Of a stretch of DNA of 5,888 bases, positions 5,457-5,888 are shown in pieces. Origin of the DNA: Thermodesulfovibrionales bacterium (lineage in GTDB: Bacteria; Nitrospirota; Thermodesulfovibrionia; Thermodesulfovibrionales; SM23-35); assembly GCA_020062205.1 (NCBI GenBank), contig JAGUWT010000066.1:1-5888 (forward strand). Direction: 5' to 3'. Below the pieces are notes generated by a model. It did not search any database. It was not told the DNA's origin and saw nothing but the letters and a program-made list of their open reading frames with translations. The translations under genes were made by a program, and so were the position numbers. Each line of letters begins with the position of its first letter. Position 1 is the first letter of the stretch.

Positions 5457-5615
5457 ACCTAAATTGAGCGATTCTTAATAATATAACTTGTTGAATTTAT
5501 TATCAAACACCCCCACCCTAACCCTCCCCCGTCAAGTGGGAGGGAATATCTATATAAATCCCCTCCCCTGGCGGGAGGGGCGAGGGGAGGGGGATTAGAA
5601 TCGCTCAATTTAGGT
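5457..5615. repeat. 159-bp MITE-like element with perfect 18-bp terminal inverted repeats
   Basis: ACCTAAATTGAGCGATTC (5457-5474) and its exact inverse GAATCGCTCAATTTAGGT (5598-5615) bound the element. Inside are an AT-rich part (5475-5507), the 40-bp C-rich repeat also found at 511-550 (here 5508-5547), a short AT-rich link, and a hairpin CCCCTCCC/GGGAGGGG (5560-5567, 5573-5580) running into more G-runs. G-quadruplex patterns occur on both strands: 5510-5530 (minus) and 5573-5593 (plus). No reading frame fits inside. Flanking bases show no clear target duplication. Confidence 0.82.
5478..5506 (-). promoter_or_regulatory. Probable sigma70-type promoter inside the repeat, reading into the MOSC gene
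   Basis: On the minus strand TTGATA (plus 5501-5506) and TATTAT (plus 5478-5483) are spaced by exactly 17 bp; each matches the consensus at 5 of 6 positions. Transcription would begin near 5471, within the left terminal repeat, giving a leader of about 24 nt that includes the GGAGG of the MOSC gene. A G-quadruplex-type run on the same strand (5510-5530) lies just upstream of the -35. Confidence 0.55.
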
Positions 5616-5664
5616 CCAAAATACAATTATGATTTTACCTGATGGTTATCGAAATGTTTTCGTG

Positions 5665-5795
5665 GTTATATACTCAGCGACATAAGTCAGCCGCATTTTG
5701 TCATTCCGGCTTGTCCGGAATCTTTCCGTAAAAGAAGGATTCCCGACGCGCTTCGCTTGCGGGAATGACATGAAATTAATGTCGTTATGTATAAC
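5665..5795. repeat. MITE-like element with terminal inverted repeats (copy 2)
   Basis: The ends 5665-5685 (starting GTTATATACTCAGCGACAT) and 5776-5795 (TTAATGTCGTTATGTATAAC) are imperfect inverted repeats of about 20 bp. Inside are 28-bp-family units 5699-5726 (stem TTCCGG/CCGGAA, loop CTTGT) and 5734-5770 (stem TTCCCG/CGGGAA with the same 14-nt loop as in copy 1), facing each other. The flanks match copy 1 (341-500) in the order AGCG-CATAA then CGCATT before TGTCA, whereas the inner pair is in reverse order. A minus-strand reading frame crosses the element, but it is made of repeat sequence and not called. Confidence 0.75.
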
Positions 5796-5888
5796 AAAAA
5801 GAGATATTTCCAATTTGCTTTTGCTCATCCTCCTATTTTTGACATCGGCCTTCTATGAGTATTTCGAAAAACATTAATCGCAAAGGAA
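5796..5888. other. Unassigned right edge of window
   Basis: No gene can be supported. On the minus strand AGGAGG touches an ATG at 5828, too close to serve it. Two minus frames entering from beyond 5888 end here, one at a TAG and one at a TGA overlapping that ATG; either could be the tail of an upstream gene. On the plus strand a 32-codon frame (5779-5877) begins in the repeat and includes the hydrophobic run LLLLILLFLTSAF; it has no ribosome binding site. Confidence 0.3.

Noticed and set aside
5646..5828. 60-codon minus-strand reading frame with GGAGG next to its ATG
   Set aside because: The GGAGG touches the ATG, leaving no spacing, and most codons fall in the MITE-like element 5665-5795.
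5779..5877. 32-codon plus-strand frame with a hydrophobic run
   Set aside because: It starts inside a repeat end, has no ribosome binding site, and is on the opposite strand to every other gene; the leucine run follows from T-rich sequence.

Overview
The window is from a bacterium of moderate-to-low GC whose spacers are crowded with short palindromic repeats. The repeat-heavy style, together with a standalone GIY-YIG protein, a CCGGGG-type lipoprotein and a GT-C-like membrane protein carrying a TPR, suggests an uncultured lineage such as Nitrospirota or Desulfobacterota. That placement is an impression and rests on no marker gene. All five supportable genes are on the minus strand.

Layout, right to left (direction of transcription): a TIR-bounded repeat (5665-5795); a second TIR-bounded, GC-rich repeat (5457-5615) that appears to hold the promoter of the next gene; a MOSC-domain protein (5001-5447); 21 nt further, a 612-residue polytopic membrane protein with a GT-C glycosyltransferase look and a C-terminal TPR (3141-4979); a hairpin-interrupted repeat (3044-3104); a small GIY-YIG nuclease-family protein (2710-3024) whose last codons and stop lie inside a repeat; a spacer with two repeat pairs (2477-2735); a secreted lipoprotein with an FN3-like domain and eight propeller-like units (796-2412); a roughly 700-bp gene-free stretch made almost wholly of repeats (78-795); and the first 25 codons of another exported protein running off the left edge (1-77).

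MOSC and the membrane protein form a likely two-gene operon. The other genes have no visible functional link to it. The two left-hand genes are exported proteins with good Shine-Dalgarno sequences.

No defence, CRISPR, toxin-antitoxin or phage system is visible. The most interesting content is the repeats: one 28-bp hairpin family whose stem arms vary in a compensated way across eleven units, a clean 29-bp hairpin insertion into one unit with a 4-bp duplication, two MITE-like carriers with terminal inverted repeats, a G-quadruplex-type repeat in two copies, a repeat supplying a plausible promoter, and a 7-bp in-frame tandem repeat inside the membrane protein gene.
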